Shown here in pieces: positions 1 to 8,306 of a DNA stretch of 34,008 nucleotides. Position numbers and translations under genes: made by a program. Below the pieces are notes generated by a model, which was given only the letters and a program-made list of their open reading frames with translations, searched no databases and had not been told where the DNA came from. The stretch spans positions 1-34,008 of the forward strand of contig NZ_JABDQL010000055.1 of the NCBI RefSeq assembly GCF_013042245.1, read 5' to 3'. The stretch is from Winogradskyella sp. GTDB lineage: Bacteria > Bacteroidota > Bacteroidia > Flavobacteriales > Flavobacteriaceae. Every line of letters begins with the position of its first letter. Position 1 is the stretch's first letter.

Positions 1-78
1 TAACGTTTTTTGCTTTCTAAGAAGGTTGTTCAGTTCAACAACAGTTTCTTTAATGTTTAATACCGCCTTTTTTCCCAT
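1..78 (-). mobile_element. Probable transposase N-terminus (IS630-like first ORF), runs off the left edge
   Basis: An open frame starts at the ATG read at 78-76 and continues without a stop to base 1, giving 26 residues that begin MGKKAVLNIKETVVELNNLL. This basic, helical start resembles the N-terminus of helix-turn-helix transposases of the IS630 kind common in Flavobacteriaceae, in which a leader of this type precedes the DNA-binding domain. That resemblance is from memory, and no catalytic domain lies inside the window. The gene heads away from a 5'-truncated ompH pseudogene, which fits insertion or deletion at this edge. It could instead be an unrelated small regulator. Confidence 0.45.
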
Positions 79-111
79 AGGTAAATATACGAAATATATA
101 CGGCAATACAT

Positions 112-529
112 AACTTAAATGGTATTATTAGTTCTATGCCGGAAATGAAAGCTGCTAAAGCTGAGTTTGACAAACTTCAAAAAATTTTAGGTGCAGATAT
201 CCAAGCTTCAGTAACAGAGTCTAGAAAAAAGCTTACACAATATACTAGAAGCACCTAATAAAACAATTGCTGAAAAATGATGCTAGAAAAAAAATAGCTG
301 AATTAGAATCTAGAATACAAGAAGCCCCACATCTTCGCAAAAAACTGCTGCGCAAAAGTATTTTGACCTAACTAAACCTATACAGGAAAAAGCCTTAAAA
401 ACCATACAAAAAGTTGGACGCGAAAAAGATTTTAAATATGTTTTTGGCTCTACACCTGTTTCTGGTTTACTTATGACTGAAGGAACCGATTTAATGGAAG
501 CTGTAAAAAAAGAAATAGGTATAAACTAA
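112..529 (+). pseudogene. OmpH/Skp-family periplasmic chaperone remnant, frameshifted
   Basis: Three reading frames joined end to end give one OmpH/Skp-like protein. It begins with NLNGIISSMPEMKAAKAEF at 112 and continues ADIQASVTESRKKLTQYT. After a shift near 250 and another in the A-run near 273-277 it reads RKKIAELESRIQEAP. After a third shift near 323-330 it reads QKYFDLTKPIQEK and KDFKYVFGSTPVSG, ending in AVKKEIGIN and a stop at 527-529. Intact members are secreted coiled-coil proteins of about 160-180 residues that hold outer membrane proteins in the periplasm. Here the ATG and signal peptide are missing and at least three indels break the frame, so no chaperone can be made. The neighbouring transposase start suggests a mobile-element role in the 5' loss. 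Confidence 0.8.
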
Positions 530-544
530 GAGTTACTTACTCTA

Positions 545-2491
545 TTATCTACGTTTTTTCTTTGCCTTAAATTTTGCCTTGTTCTTACGTTGGTTAAAAG
601 GAATTGCATCGTCAAAAGTATGTTTTGCCTTTTTTGGTTTGTTTTTTCGCCACTTATCATTTTCTGGCAATAATACGTTGAGTAAATCCTTTCGTCCCAA
701 CTTATTCAATGTTTTACGAATCCAATTTTTATTTTCCTTTTTATACCAGAAGAAAAAACGGTGTTGCTCATCTTTTTCCTTTTTAGTCTTTGGTGTTTTA
801 GTTGGTTTTAAAGTATAAGGATGATAACCACTATAATAAATCACCGTAGCAACCGTCATTGGCGTAGGTGTAAAGCCCTGAACCTGCTCTAACTGAAAGC
901 CCATATTTTTAGTTTCGGCAGCTAGATTTGCCATATCTTCAACTTCACAAGCTGGGTGATTAGAAATGAAATATGGAATTAATTGAAGATTGAGGTTCTT
1001 CTTAATATTTATCTTATCGAAGCGTTCTTTAAACTTATGGAAATAAGTAAATGATGGCTTTCGCATTAACTTTAAAACTGGATCGCTAGTGTGTTCTGGC
1101 GCCACTTTTAATCGGCCAGAAACGTGCTTTGTCATTACCTCTTCTGTATAATCATCTAGCTCTTTAGCATCAGCATTCTTATTAAATTCTGGCACCAACA
1201 TATCATGTCTAATTCCACTTCCAATGAATGATTTTTTAACTTTTGGATGCTTATCTACCGCTTGATATAATTCTGTTAGAGGTTTATGCGATGTATCTAG
1301 ATTGCTACAAATCACAGGTGAAATACAACTTGGTGCGACACACTTATCACAGATAGATTGTACCTTGCCTTTCATCTGATACATATTAGCAGATGGACCA
1401 CCGATATCACTCAAATAGCCTTTAAAATCTGGCATATTAGCAACTTTATCTACTTCTCTTAAGATAGATTCTTTACTGCGGCTTGCAATAAATTTCCCTT
1501 GATGTGCAGAAATGGTACAAAAACTACAACCTCCAAAACAACCGCGATGAATATTGATGGATGTCTTAATCATCTCAAACGCTGGGATTGGTCCTCGCTT
1601 ATTGTACTTAGGATGTGGTAATCTTGTGTATGGCAAATCAAAAGAAGCATCAATTTCTTTTTCCGTCATTGTAGGATAAGGCGGATTAATCATCAATGTT
1701 TTATTACCTACTTTTTGAAATATGCGTCTTGCCTTAAGTTTATTAGATTCTTGCTCGATTATTTTAAAATTCGATGCAAACTTCTTTTTATCTTTTAAAC
1801 AAACTTCGTGCGATACAATTTCAACATCTTCCCAGTTTGAATTTTTAGGAATTGTCTCATTTTTATTGATTAAAACCGCTGTTTGCTCTATAGTTTTTAA
1901 ACTCGAAAATGGCACCCCTTTTTGAAGCAAACGCACGACTTCTCGCAATGGCTGTTCGCCCATTCCATAAACCAACATATCTGCTTTAGAACTTTCTAGA
2001 ATTGTTGGCATTAATTTATCACTCCAATAGTCGTAGTGCGTAACACGACGTAATGAAGCTTCGATTCCACCTAACAATACAGGCGTATTTGGGAATTTCT
2101 CCTTTAAAATATTTGAATATACTGTAGTTGCATAATCCGGTCTAAAACCAATATCACCATTTGGTGTATAAGCATCTTTATCACGACGTTTTTTACTTGC
2201 TGTATAATTACTTACCATCGGATCCATACAACCACCCGTAACTCCAAAAAACAAGTTTGGTGTTCCTAATTTTTCAAAATCTTGAAGATTGTCACTAACG
2301 CTTGGTTGGGGTATAATGGCGACCTTTAAGCCCATACTTTCTAGCAAACGTCCAATAACAGCAGGACCAAATGTAGGGTGATCTACAAAAGCATCTCCAC
2401 TAAATAATATAACATCTAGTGTTTCCCAACCACGTATTTTCACCTCTTTTCGGGTAGTTGGCAACCAGTCCGATAATTTTAGTTCTTGCAT
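545..2491 (-). CDS. ygiQ: YgiQ-family radical SAM protein
   Basis: This 648-residue protein belongs to the YgiQ family of radical SAM proteins, whose substrate is not established. The N-terminal third carries the conserved stretch FFGVTGGCMDPMVSNYTASK (about residues 81-100) and PVLLGGIEASLRRVTHYDYW (about 137-156), both hallmarks of the family. The radical SAM motif is C318-xxx-C322-xx-C325 within NIHRGCFGGCSFCTISAHQG, which should bind a [4Fe-4S] cluster and S-adenosylmethionine. The C-terminus is a very basic tail rich in Lys, which could bind nucleic acid. Length is normal for the family. It lies 63 bp downstream of the pseudouridine synthase gene and has a promoter-like box just before its ATG, so it may be transcribed separately. 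The family call is secure; the function is not. Confidence 0.92.
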   Translation of the reverse strand: MQELKLSDWLPTTRKEVKIRGWETLDVILFSGDAFVDHPTFGPAVIGRLLESMGLKVAIIPQPSVSDNLQDFEKLGTPNLFFGVTGGCMDPMVSNYTASKKRRDKDAYTPNGDIGFRPDYATTVYSNILKEKFPNTPVLLGGIEASLRRVTHYDYWSDKLMPTILESSKADMLVYGMGEQPLREVVRLLQKGVPFSSLKTIEQTAVLINKNETIPKNSNWEDVEIVSHEVCLKDKKKFASNFKIIEQESNKLKARRIFQKVGNKTLMINPPYPTMTEKEIDASFDLPYTRLPHPKYNKRGPIPAFEMIKTSINIHRGCFGGCSFCTISAHQGKFIASRSKESILREVDKVANMPDFKGYLSDIGGPSANMYQMKGKVQSICDKCVAPSCISPVICSNLDTSHKPLTELYQAVDKHPKVKKSFIGSGIRHDMLVPEFNKNADAKELDDYTEEVMTKHVSGRLKVAPEHTSDPVLKLMRKPSFTYFHKFKERFDKINIKKNLNLQLIPYFISNHPACEVEDMANLAAETKNMGFQLEQVQGFTPTPMTVATVIYYSGYHPYTLKPTKTPKTKKEKDEQHRFFFWYKKENKNWIRKTLNKLGRKDLLNVLLPENDKWRKNKPKKAKHTFDDAIPFNQRKNKAKFKAKKKRR

Positions 2492-2498
2492 AGCTTTG

Positions 2499-2506
2499 TA
2501 AAAATA
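2499..2506 (-). promoter_or_regulatory. Possible -7 box upstream of ygiQ
   Basis: On the minus strand the sequence reads TATTTTTA, one base from the Bacteroidota TAnnTTTG box. It ends only 7 bp before the ATG, so a transcript from it would be nearly leaderless. No clear -33 TTTG is seen. This is a weak call. Confidence 0.25.
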
Positions 2507-2554
2507 CGCTAATTCTAAATATTCTGGTATATTAGGACTTATAATGCTTGATGA

Positions 2555-3394
2555 TTAAAGCATCTTCAACGTGTTAATTTCCTGTGTAGTAAGCAATTTC
2601 CAATGACCTCTTGGTATATCCTTTTTGGTTAGGTGACCAATCGCCACACAATCAATTTTTACTAAATCGTATTTAAAATGGTCAAAAACAGTACGTAAAA
2701 TAGTATTGCCTGTATTCTTGATTTTTATGCCAACTTTATTTTTAGATTCACCTTCTATGTAGCTTATTTCTTCAACGGTAACAAGTTTACCATCAATCTT
2801 AAAACCTTCTTGGATTTGTCTTAAATCTTCGTATTTAAGATTCTTATCTAATTCAACTTGAAATAAACGTGCTACACCATTCTTAGAATTCGTGAATTTT
2901 TGCATGATTTTTTCATCATTGGTAAACAACAATAAACCTAATGAATTCCGTCCTAAACGACCAATTGGCTTAATCTTTGCTGATGTTGCGTTGGCTACCA
3001 AATCCATAACGGTACGCCCTTTTCCTTCAGCAGTTGTAGTTGCAAAACCCTTTGGTTTGTTTAATAAAACGTAGGCTTTAGGTTCTGGATTTATACGGCG
3101 TCCATCGAAACGTACATCATCCGTTGGCTTTACCTTATGACCCATTTCTGTGACAATTGTTCCGTTTACAGAAACTAATCCTATAGCTATATTTTCATCG
3201 GCTTCACGGCGGGAACACATCCCTGAATTGGCGATGTATTTATTCAATCTTATCTCGTCTGATTTTGAAATTTGTTTTGGAGCTGCTTTCTTTTTTGCCG
3301 CATATCTTGGTTTTGAAAATGGCTTTTTCCCTGCACCGGAGTTTTGCTTTCCGTCTCTCTTTCCTCGCCCTTTATTACCTTGCTGTTTGCTCAT
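2555..3394 (-). CDS. RsuA/RluB-type pseudouridine synthase homolog lacking the catalytic aspartate
   Basis: This 279-residue protein has a low-complexity basic N-terminus (residues 1-45), an S4 RNA-binding domain (about 48-105, with RLNKYIANSGMCSRREAD) and a pseudouridine synthase domain from about 106, including YVLLNKPKG. Enzymes of this family isomerise uridines in ribosomal RNA using an invariant aspartate in the motif GRLDxxTxGLLLxTND. Here that motif reads GRLGRNSLGLLLFTND at 145-160, with glycine (GGA) at position 148. The following segment, normally NDGEL and LTHP, is also altered (NDEKI, FTNS). The frame is otherwise intact. It probably binds rRNA without catalysing pseudouridylation, or it is early in decay. 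It has its own promoter box upstream. Family membership is secure; loss of activity is inferred from the missing residue. Confidence 0.9.
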   Translation of the reverse strand: MSKQQGNKGRGKRDGKQNSGAGKKPFSKPRYAAKKKAAPKQISKSDEIRLNKYIANSGMCSRREADENIAIGLVSVNGTIVTEMGHKVKPTDDVRFDGRRINPEPKAYVLLNKPKGFATTTAEGKGRTVMDLVANATSAKIKPIGRLGRNSLGLLLFTNDEKIMQKFTNSKNGVARLFQVELDKNLKYEDLRQIQEGFKIDGKLVTVEEISYIEGESKNKVGIKIKNTGNTILRTVFDHFKYDLVKIDCVAIGHLTKKDIPRGHWKLLTTQEINTLKML

Positions 3395-3408
3395 CGTTAA
3401 ATTTTTTG

Positions 3409-3416
3409 CAAAGGTA
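3409..3416 (-). promoter_or_regulatory. -7 promoter box for the pseudouridine synthase homolog
   Basis: Read on the minus strand this is TACCTTTG, a full match to the TAnnTTTG box of Bacteroidota sigma-A promoters. It stands 14 bp before the ATG, in the short gap after the nitrilase stop. A -33 TTTG at the usual distance is not clear. Confidence 0.5.
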
Positions 3417-3435
3417 ATACAATAACTAACATTAA

Positions 3436-4383
3436 CTACTTAATTTCTACAGTTGTTTGACGCTCAGTATTTACCGTTAACTTAGTAACATCTGGTCGTG
3501 AGTAATGACCAACAGCATCAAAATTTTGACGTTCTTCAAGTACACGATTAAAATCTATAGTTTGGTAAAATATACCTTCTTTGTGAAGAATTGGCTCTAT
3601 AATCCATTCGCCATCTGGCCCTGCGATACAACTTCCTCCGTTAGCTAAGGTGTCTGGCGCATTTTTAATGATTTCATCATAATAAATTATGCCTTTTGGA
3701 AAATCTGATTTTGACATTAAACTCGAAACTGAAATCACATAAGAGCGTGATTCTCGTGCAATAAAGCGTGTAATATCTTTGGTGTTATGGTCGCTACCAG
3801 GCCAGACCGCAATGTGTAGATTTTCGCCTTGACCATACAATGCTGTTCTTGGTAGTGGCATCCAATTTTCCCAACAATTGAGTCCACCTACAGTAAATGC
3901 TTTTAAAGGATGTACTTTAAGGCCATTTCCATCTCCTGGAGCCCAAGTTAAACGTTCATCGTAAGTTGGTTGTAACTTTCTGTGTACAGATTTAATTTCT
4001 CCGTTTTCATTAATATAAACTAATGATGCATAAATACTATGTCCACCGCGGTCTTCTGGGCGTTCCATGATTCCTAAATAAACGGCAATTTTATTCTCTT
4101 TTGCAAGTATACAAACCGAATCTAATTCGCCTTTTTCAATACAAATAGAATTGCTTACATAATGCGCATGTAACTTTTTGTTTACATCTGTATTCCACTC
4201 GGCACCACCAGTTAAAGCTAACCAAAATGGATAACCTGGTAATAATGCTTCTCCAAAAACAATGAGTTCTGCATTTTCTTTAGCGGCTTCGAAAATAGAT
4301 TTTTCTATCTTTTTGAGAGTTTCGGATTTATTAAGCCAAATTGGAGCAATTTGCGCCATGGCAATTTTTAAAGTCGTATTCAT
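3436..4383 (-). CDS. Nitrilase / carbon-nitrogen hydrolase
   Basis: This 315-residue cytoplasmic protein of the carbon-nitrogen hydrolase superfamily has the full Glu-Lys-Cys triad: E45 in VFGEALLPGYP, K136 in VHRKLQPTYDERLTW and C170 in GGLNCWENWMPL. The CWENWMP context and the K-L-x-PTxxER pattern are those of the nitrilase branch, which converts organic nitriles to carboxylic acids and ammonia, rather than of ureidopropionase or amidase branches. The physiological nitrile is unknown. Its ATG directly follows the TAA of the UbiA prenyltransferase gene (positions 4384-4386), so it is the last gene of the mevalonate-linked operon. Whether it serves that pathway is not evident. Length is normal. 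Confidence 0.9.
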   Translation of the reverse strand: MNTTLKIAMAQIAPIWLNKSETLKKIEKSIFEAAKENAELIVFGEALLPGYPFWLALTGGAEWNTDVNKKLHAHYVSNSICIEKGELDSVCILAKENKIAVYLGIMERPEDRGGHSIYASLVYINENGEIKSVHRKLQPTYDERLTWAPGDGNGLKVHPLKAFTVGGLNCWENWMPLPRTALYGQGENLHIAVWPGSDHNTKDITRFIARESRSYVISVSSLMSKSDFPKGIIYYDEIIKNAPDTLANGGSCIAGPDGEWIIEPILHKEGIFYQTIDFNRVLEERQNFDAVGHYSRPDVTKLTVNTERQTTVEIK

Positions 4384-5286
4384 TTATAGTCGGTTTAAAA
4401 CTAAGTTTATATCTATTAGTATTATCGAAAAAACACCTGTCACAATTATAAACTTCAAAATATTATGAAGCCACAAGTAATGAGTCTTTCTATTGGATTT
4501 CCATAACAGTAATCCGTAAATAATTAATAAAATTACACTGGTGTAGAAAAAATAATACATTCGCCCTATTTCGAAATAAAACACAAGTATAAAAGACGTT
4601 GCAATGGTTACTGCTACTGCTCCTGTCAATAGATATTTTGAAATTTTTTCGCCATAAACTACAGGGATTGTTCTATAATTCAGTGCAAAATCTCCCTTTA
4701 TGTTTTCTAAATCTTTAGTGAGTTCTCGCATTGAAACTAGCATAAATAAAAAGAGAGCGTGCATAAATACAACAAGTTCAAAGTTTCTATAATAAATAAA
4801 AATCACAAAAAAGGGTGTTACTGTTAAAATTGCCGAAACTAAATTGCCAGTTATGGGCATTTTTTTTAGCTTGTGGGAATAATACCAAATGGCAAAAATA
4901 TAGAGTGCAAAGAATATCACTGCCCTAAAAGACACGTAACTAGCAAATATTACTGCTAAGAAGTTAAGCGTAAAATAGATAGACAACTTCGTATTTTGAC
5001 TTACCAAGCGGTCAAGCATACTTTTATTTGGCCTATTTATTAAATCTTTTTCAGAATCGTAAAAATTATTAATAATGTACCCTGAAGCAATAACAGCTGA
5101 AGAAGCCAAGACCAATATCAATAGATTGATATCAAAGAGTACTTCTTTAAAATGTAAGTCTGGAGCAAAAATATAAATGGATGCTAAGTACTGTGCTAAT
5201 ACAACAATAAGAATATTATAACCGCGAACTACAGAAAAGAGACTAAAAACCTTTAAGATGAAGTGTTTTTGAGTCCTAGAAAGCAT
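4384..5286 (-). CDS. UbiA-family prenyltransferase (geranylgeranylglyceryl-phosphate-type)
   Basis: A 300-residue integral membrane protein with about eight hydrophobic helices. The two aspartate-rich motifs that bind the Mg-prenyl diphosphate are visible: NNFYDSEKDLINRPNKS (N73-N74, D77, D81) and MRELTKDLENIKGD (D192, D199). In Flavobacteriaceae this UbiA subgroup is usually annotated as geranylgeranylglycerol-phosphate geranylgeranyltransferase; the true acceptor is unproven, and menaquinone or heme-type prenyl transfer cannot be excluded by sequence alone. It lies 5 bp downstream of the mevalonate kinase gene, which supplies the precursor route to its prenyl donor. The nitrilase gene follows with no gap. 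The family call is secure; the substrate is inference. Confidence 0.85.
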   Translation of the reverse strand: MLSRTQKHFILKVFSLFSVVRGYNILIVVLAQYLASIYIFAPDLHFKEVLFDINLLILVLASSAVIASGYIINNFYDSEKDLINRPNKSMLDRLVSQNTKLSIYFTLNFLAVIFASYVSFRAVIFFALYIFAIWYYSHKLKKMPITGNLVSAILTVTPFFVIFIYYRNFELVVFMHALFLFMLVSMRELTKDLENIKGDFALNYRTIPVVYGEKISKYLLTGAVAVTIATSFILVFYFEIGRMYYFFYTSVILLIIYGLLLWKSNRKTHYLWLHNILKFIIVTGVFSIILIDINLVLNRL

Positions 5287-5291
5287 TGATT

Positions 5292-6221
5292 TTAGAAATT
5301 ATAAACTACTTCTAACTTTTGATCTTTAAGCGCTTCTCTAGCCTTATCAATATCCTCTGTAAATCCAAGAATATATCCACCACCACCAGAACCACAAAGT
5401 TTTAAGTAATAATCGTTAGTTTCGATACCATTTTTCCAAAGTTCGTGAAATTGCTTTGGTATCATTGGCTTAAAATTATTCAAGACTACTTTAGAAAGTT
5501 GCTTTGTATTTTTGAACAAAGATTTAATATCACCTTTTAAAAAATCATCTACACAAGCGTCAGTGTGCTTTATAAACTGCTCTTTAAGCATACTCCGAAA
5601 GCCTTCATTTTTCATCTTCTCCATGAAAATACCAACCATAGGTGCAGTTTCTCCAACAATACCACTATCTAATAAAAACACAGCACCTTTTCCTTCTGCT
5701 TTCTGAGAAGGAATACCTGTTGCTTCTATATTATTTTTAGAATTTATAAGTATCGGTAAACTTAAGTAACTATTTAAAGGGTCTAAACCTGAAGATTTCC
5801 CATGAAAAAAAGATTCCATTGTAGAGAAAATAGACTTTAATTTTAAAAGTTTCTCTCTGGTTAAATTTTCAAGAACTGTAATCTTATCACTTGCATATTT
5901 ATCATAAATAGCCGCGACTAAAGCACCACTACTGCCAACACCATAACCTTGCGGTATTGATGAATCGAAATACATACCGACATCAACATCTGCTTGAAGT
6001 TTAACTGCATCAAAAGTTACTAATTCTACATCTAAATCTTTTAAATAAGAGACAAAGCGTTTTAAACTTTCGTTAGACTTGATAGCTTCTTCAGACGAGT
6101 TATCATCTAATTTAAGTGCACCGTTGTAAAAATTATAGGGAATTGATAATCCTTTAGAATCTTTAATAATTCCGTATTCTCCAAAAAGAAGAATTTTTGA
6201 ATAAAATAATGGACCTTTCAT
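5292..6221 (-). CDS. Mevalonate kinase (GHMP family)
   Basis: A 309-residue GHMP-superfamily kinase. The N-terminal substrate region reads YSKILLFGEYGII (8-19), the ATP-binding loop is PQGYGVGSSGALVAA (about 90-104), the catalytic aspartate is probably D147 in GKSSGLDPLNSYLS, and motif 3 is KLCGSGGGGYILGF near the C-terminus. This pattern is that of the Bacteroidota mevalonate kinase, which phosphorylates mevalonate with ATP in the cytoplasm. It lies 21 bp after mvaD and 5 bp before the UbiA gene, so the operon holds an early and a late step of the mevalonate route plus a prenyl user. Phosphomevalonate kinase cannot be excluded by motif alone, but the start and the neighbourhood favour mevalonate kinase. 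Confidence 0.82.
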   Translation of the reverse strand: MKGPLFYSKILLFGEYGIIKDSKGLSIPYNFYNGALKLDDNSSEEAIKSNESLKRFVSYLKDLDVELVTFDAVKLQADVDVGMYFDSSIPQGYGVGSSGALVAAIYDKYASDKITVLENLTREKLLKLKSIFSTMESFFHGKSSGLDPLNSYLSLPILINSKNNIEATGIPSQKAEGKGAVFLLDSGIVGETAPMVGIFMEKMKNEGFRSMLKEQFIKHTDACVDDFLKGDIKSLFKNTKQLSKVVLNNFKPMIPKQFHELWKNGIETNDYYLKLCGSGGGGYILGFTEDIDKAREALKDQKLEVVYNF

Positions 6222-6242
6222 AGTTTCTATTTCGCTAGTAAG

Positions 6243-7319
6243 TTAGCCTATTTTTTTGGCACCTTTACCAACAACATCACAAATATAGTGACCATTTTGG
6301 CAATACACAACCAACTGGGTCTTAATGAATTCATAAACTTTATCTGCCTCAGCCTTTGGAAACAAGACATGTACATTAGCACCAGCATCTAAAGTGAAGC
6401 AAATATTAGAACCTGTTTCAGCTCTAAATTGCCATATTTTATTAATAATCTCAAGCGTATTTGGCTTCATTAAAATAAAATACGGCATGCTTGTCATCAT
6501 CATGGCATGGAGTGTTAGAGCTTCACTTTCAACAACTTCTATAAATCGTTTTAGATTTCCCGATATTAAAATATCTTTTAATTCAGATAGATTTTCGTGT
6601 GCCTGTGTAAAACGTTTTTTGGCAAATGGGTGACCGTACATCAGTTTATGACCAACAGTACTGCTTACTTGTTTTTCGCCTTTATCAACTAAAAGAATTG
6701 CATCTTGATAATTTTGAAAATTGGGGTGAATTTCATCTTCAAACTTTACACCAAATAAATCTGAGCTTTCTGTCGACTCATTCTCTCCCCAAACCACAAG
6801 CTCGCCTTCAATACTTCTACATGCACTGCCCGAACCCAAACGTGCTAAGAAAGATGCCTTTTGGTTGAAGTATTCATCCGAATAATCTATTCCTAAGTCT
6901 TCTTCAACGCTCATTAAACACAAAGCCAACGCACTCATTCCCGATGCAGATGACGCAATACCGGAACTATGTGGAAATGTATTTGAGGTTTTAATTTTAA
7001 AGTGGTAGTCTCTTAAAAATGGCATATAAGTTTCAATACGCTCAAAAAAGGTTTTAATCTTTGGTTTGAAAGCTTCGTTGTTTTCACCTTCAAAAATAAC
7101 ATCAAAGCTAAAATCGTTGCCTTCTTTTTTTTTGTATGTAACCTCAGTAATTGTTTTACAGTTTGAAAGTGTAAAACTTATCGAAGGATTTTCTGGAATT
7201 TGATTTTCCTTTTTTCCCCAATATTTTACCAAAGCTATGTTACTAGGAGATTCCCATTTTACGCTTCCGTTTTCGACGTTAGATGTATAGGATTTAAGAG
7301 TAAAATTTTGTTCTGTCAT
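6243..7319 (-). CDS. mvaD: Diphosphomevalonate decarboxylase
   Basis: The enzyme makes isopentenyl diphosphate from mevalonate diphosphate with ATP, the last step of the mevalonate pathway. From the ATG at 7319-7317 it has 358 residues. The motif ESPSNIALVKYWGKK (about 23-37) is diagnostic of the family. The phosphate loop TFPHSSGIASSASGMSALAL lies at about 114-133, with ARLGSGSACRSIEG at 159-172, and the catalytic Asp is in FTLDAGANVH near the C-terminus. The frame is open for 20 more codons upstream, but that stretch is hydrophobic and unlike the family, so the internal ATG is preferred. It is the first gene of the mevalonate-linked operon, 46 bp after the DUF1697 gene. Confidence 0.93.
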   Translation of the reverse strand: MTEQNFTLKSYTSNVENGSVKWESPSNIALVKYWGKKENQIPENPSISFTLSNCKTITEVTYKKKEGNDFSFDVIFEGENNEAFKPKIKTFFERIETYMPFLRDYHFKIKTSNTFPHSSGIASSASGMSALALCLMSVEEDLGIDYSDEYFNQKASFLARLGSGSACRSIEGELVVWGENESTESSDLFGVKFEDEIHPNFQNYQDAILLVDKGEKQVSSTVGHKLMYGHPFAKKRFTQAHENLSELKDILISGNLKRFIEVVESEALTLHAMMMTSMPYFILMKPNTLEIINKIWQFRAETGSNICFTLDAGANVHVLFPKAEADKVYEFIKTQLVVYCQNGHYICDVVGKGAKKIG

Positions 7320-7324
7320 TCCTG

Positions 7325-7332
7325 CAAAATTA
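7325..7332 (-). promoter_or_regulatory. Possible -7 box of the mvaD operon
   Basis: The minus strand reads TAATTTTG, a match to TAnnTTTG, in the 46-bp gap between the DUF1697 stop and mvaD. It ends only 5 bp before the ATG, so transcription from it would be leaderless. It may therefore be chance in AT-rich DNA. Confidence 0.3.
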
Positions 7333-7365
7333 TAGTACAAAAATAGGTAAATTCTATAGTTTGGC

Positions 7366-7899
7366 TTAGGTTTCCTCAACCATAGCCAATAATTTTAGCA
7401 TAGTTTTATAATTTCTGGCTGTAGCATTGACTTTTAGCTTTCTCTCAAAAAAATTTGAATTAAACTTTGTACGTCCATAACCAATGGCACTAAAGAAATA
7501 AATGCAATCATCGGTAATATAAATTTCTTCACCTGTGTACGACAATTTAGACACTTCTTCTAAACTAGATTTATCTGGCAGATTCTCAAACATCATAAAA
7601 TAACTTTTTTCCTTTTCTTTATCTTGAAAAGGACATGCATCAAAGATCATTTTTAATTCTGATTCAGTTTTTACAAGCGTCGTAACTTCAAAACCAAAAT
7701 GATGAAAGATTAATTTCTCTACTGTTGTTTTAATCTTTTTTGAGTCATCAGAAGATTGCAAAACCACATTACCACTTTGAATGTATGTTTGTACATTTTT
7801 AAAACCTGATTTAGAGAAAAGTTCTCGTAATTCTGCCATTGGGACTTTTCGATGACCGCCGACATTAATCCCTCTTAAAAGTACGATGCATGTTTTCAT
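7366..7899 (-). CDS. DUF1697 domain protein
   Basis: A 177-residue protein with the DUF1697 signature from its start: CIVLLRGINVGGHRKVPMAE (4-23), then QTYIQSGNVVLQSS (about 38-51). The rest follows the family: YFMMFENLPDKSS, IYITDDCIYFFSAIGYGRTKF and the C-terminal ATARNYKTMLKLLAM. No biochemical function is established for this family. It has no signal peptide or membrane segment, so it should be cytoplasmic. Its start overlaps the end of the DUF4174 gene by 35 bp, which ties the two into one transcript with the flavoprotein gene upstream. Confidence 0.9.
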   Translation of the reverse strand: MKTCIVLLRGINVGGHRKVPMAELRELFSKSGFKNVQTYIQSGNVVLQSSDDSKKIKTTVEKLIFHHFGFEVTTLVKTESELKMIFDACPFQDKEKEKSYFMMFENLPDKSSLEEVSKLSYTGEEIYITDDCIYFFSAIGYGRTKFNSNFFERKLKVNATARNYKTMLKLLAMVEET

Positions 7900-8302
7900 C
7901 TTTTTTATTTTTAGTTCTAATTTCGGACTGTCGCATTGGCATACTATCGATAAGGTCGAATATTTGTTTTGAAGTTATTGGTTTTTCAGACAAAAATTTA
8001 TCGCCACCATCTAAACCGTAGAGTTTAATTTCAAAATTTTCGGATTTAGTTTTAAGCTGAATCTCTTTTGGTTCTGAAATCCAATCGTAGTAAGTGCAAG
8101 TACTTTTAAAGCATTTGTAAATGACTAACTTTCGTTCTAAAAGCGCTTCTTTTTTTGTCTGAAAATCTTTGAATTGTTTTTCTACTTTGTCGGAATTTTC
8201 GGCAGTACCAGAAATAACAATCACACGACTCTTCCATTGATGCGGCACTATGTTTTGACTATAAATCATTGTTGAAAATAATAAGATGATTAAAAATCTC
8301 AT
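7865..8302 (-). CDS. Secreted DUF4174-like protein
   Basis: From the ATG at 8302-8300 the product has 145 residues. It begins with a signal peptide, MRFLIILLFSTMIYSQN, so it is exported. The mature part starts PHQWKSRVIVISGTAEN and ends with IFDLIDSMPMRQSEIRTK, the closing motif of DUF4174, a thioredoxin-fold-like family of unknown role. A longer frame upstream (to 8371) is rejected because it lies inside the flavoprotein gene and would hide the signal peptide. It starts 4 bp after the flavoprotein stop and overlaps DUF1697, so the three form an operon. There is a Cys pair (CFKSTC), but no CxxC redox motif. Confidence 0.75.
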   Translation of the reverse strand: MRFLIILLFSTMIYSQNIVPHQWKSRVIVISGTAENSDKVEKQFKDFQTKKEALLERKLVIYKCFKSTCTYYDWISEPKEIQLKTKSENFEIKLYGLDGGDKFLSEKPITSKQIFDLIDSMPMRQSEIRTKNKKDENMHRTFKRD

Positions 8303-8306
8303 GATT

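Noticed and set aside
7320-7379. 20-residue N-terminal extension of mvaD
   Set aside because: It is hydrophobic, overlaps the end of the DUF1697 gene, and is unlike other decarboxylases.
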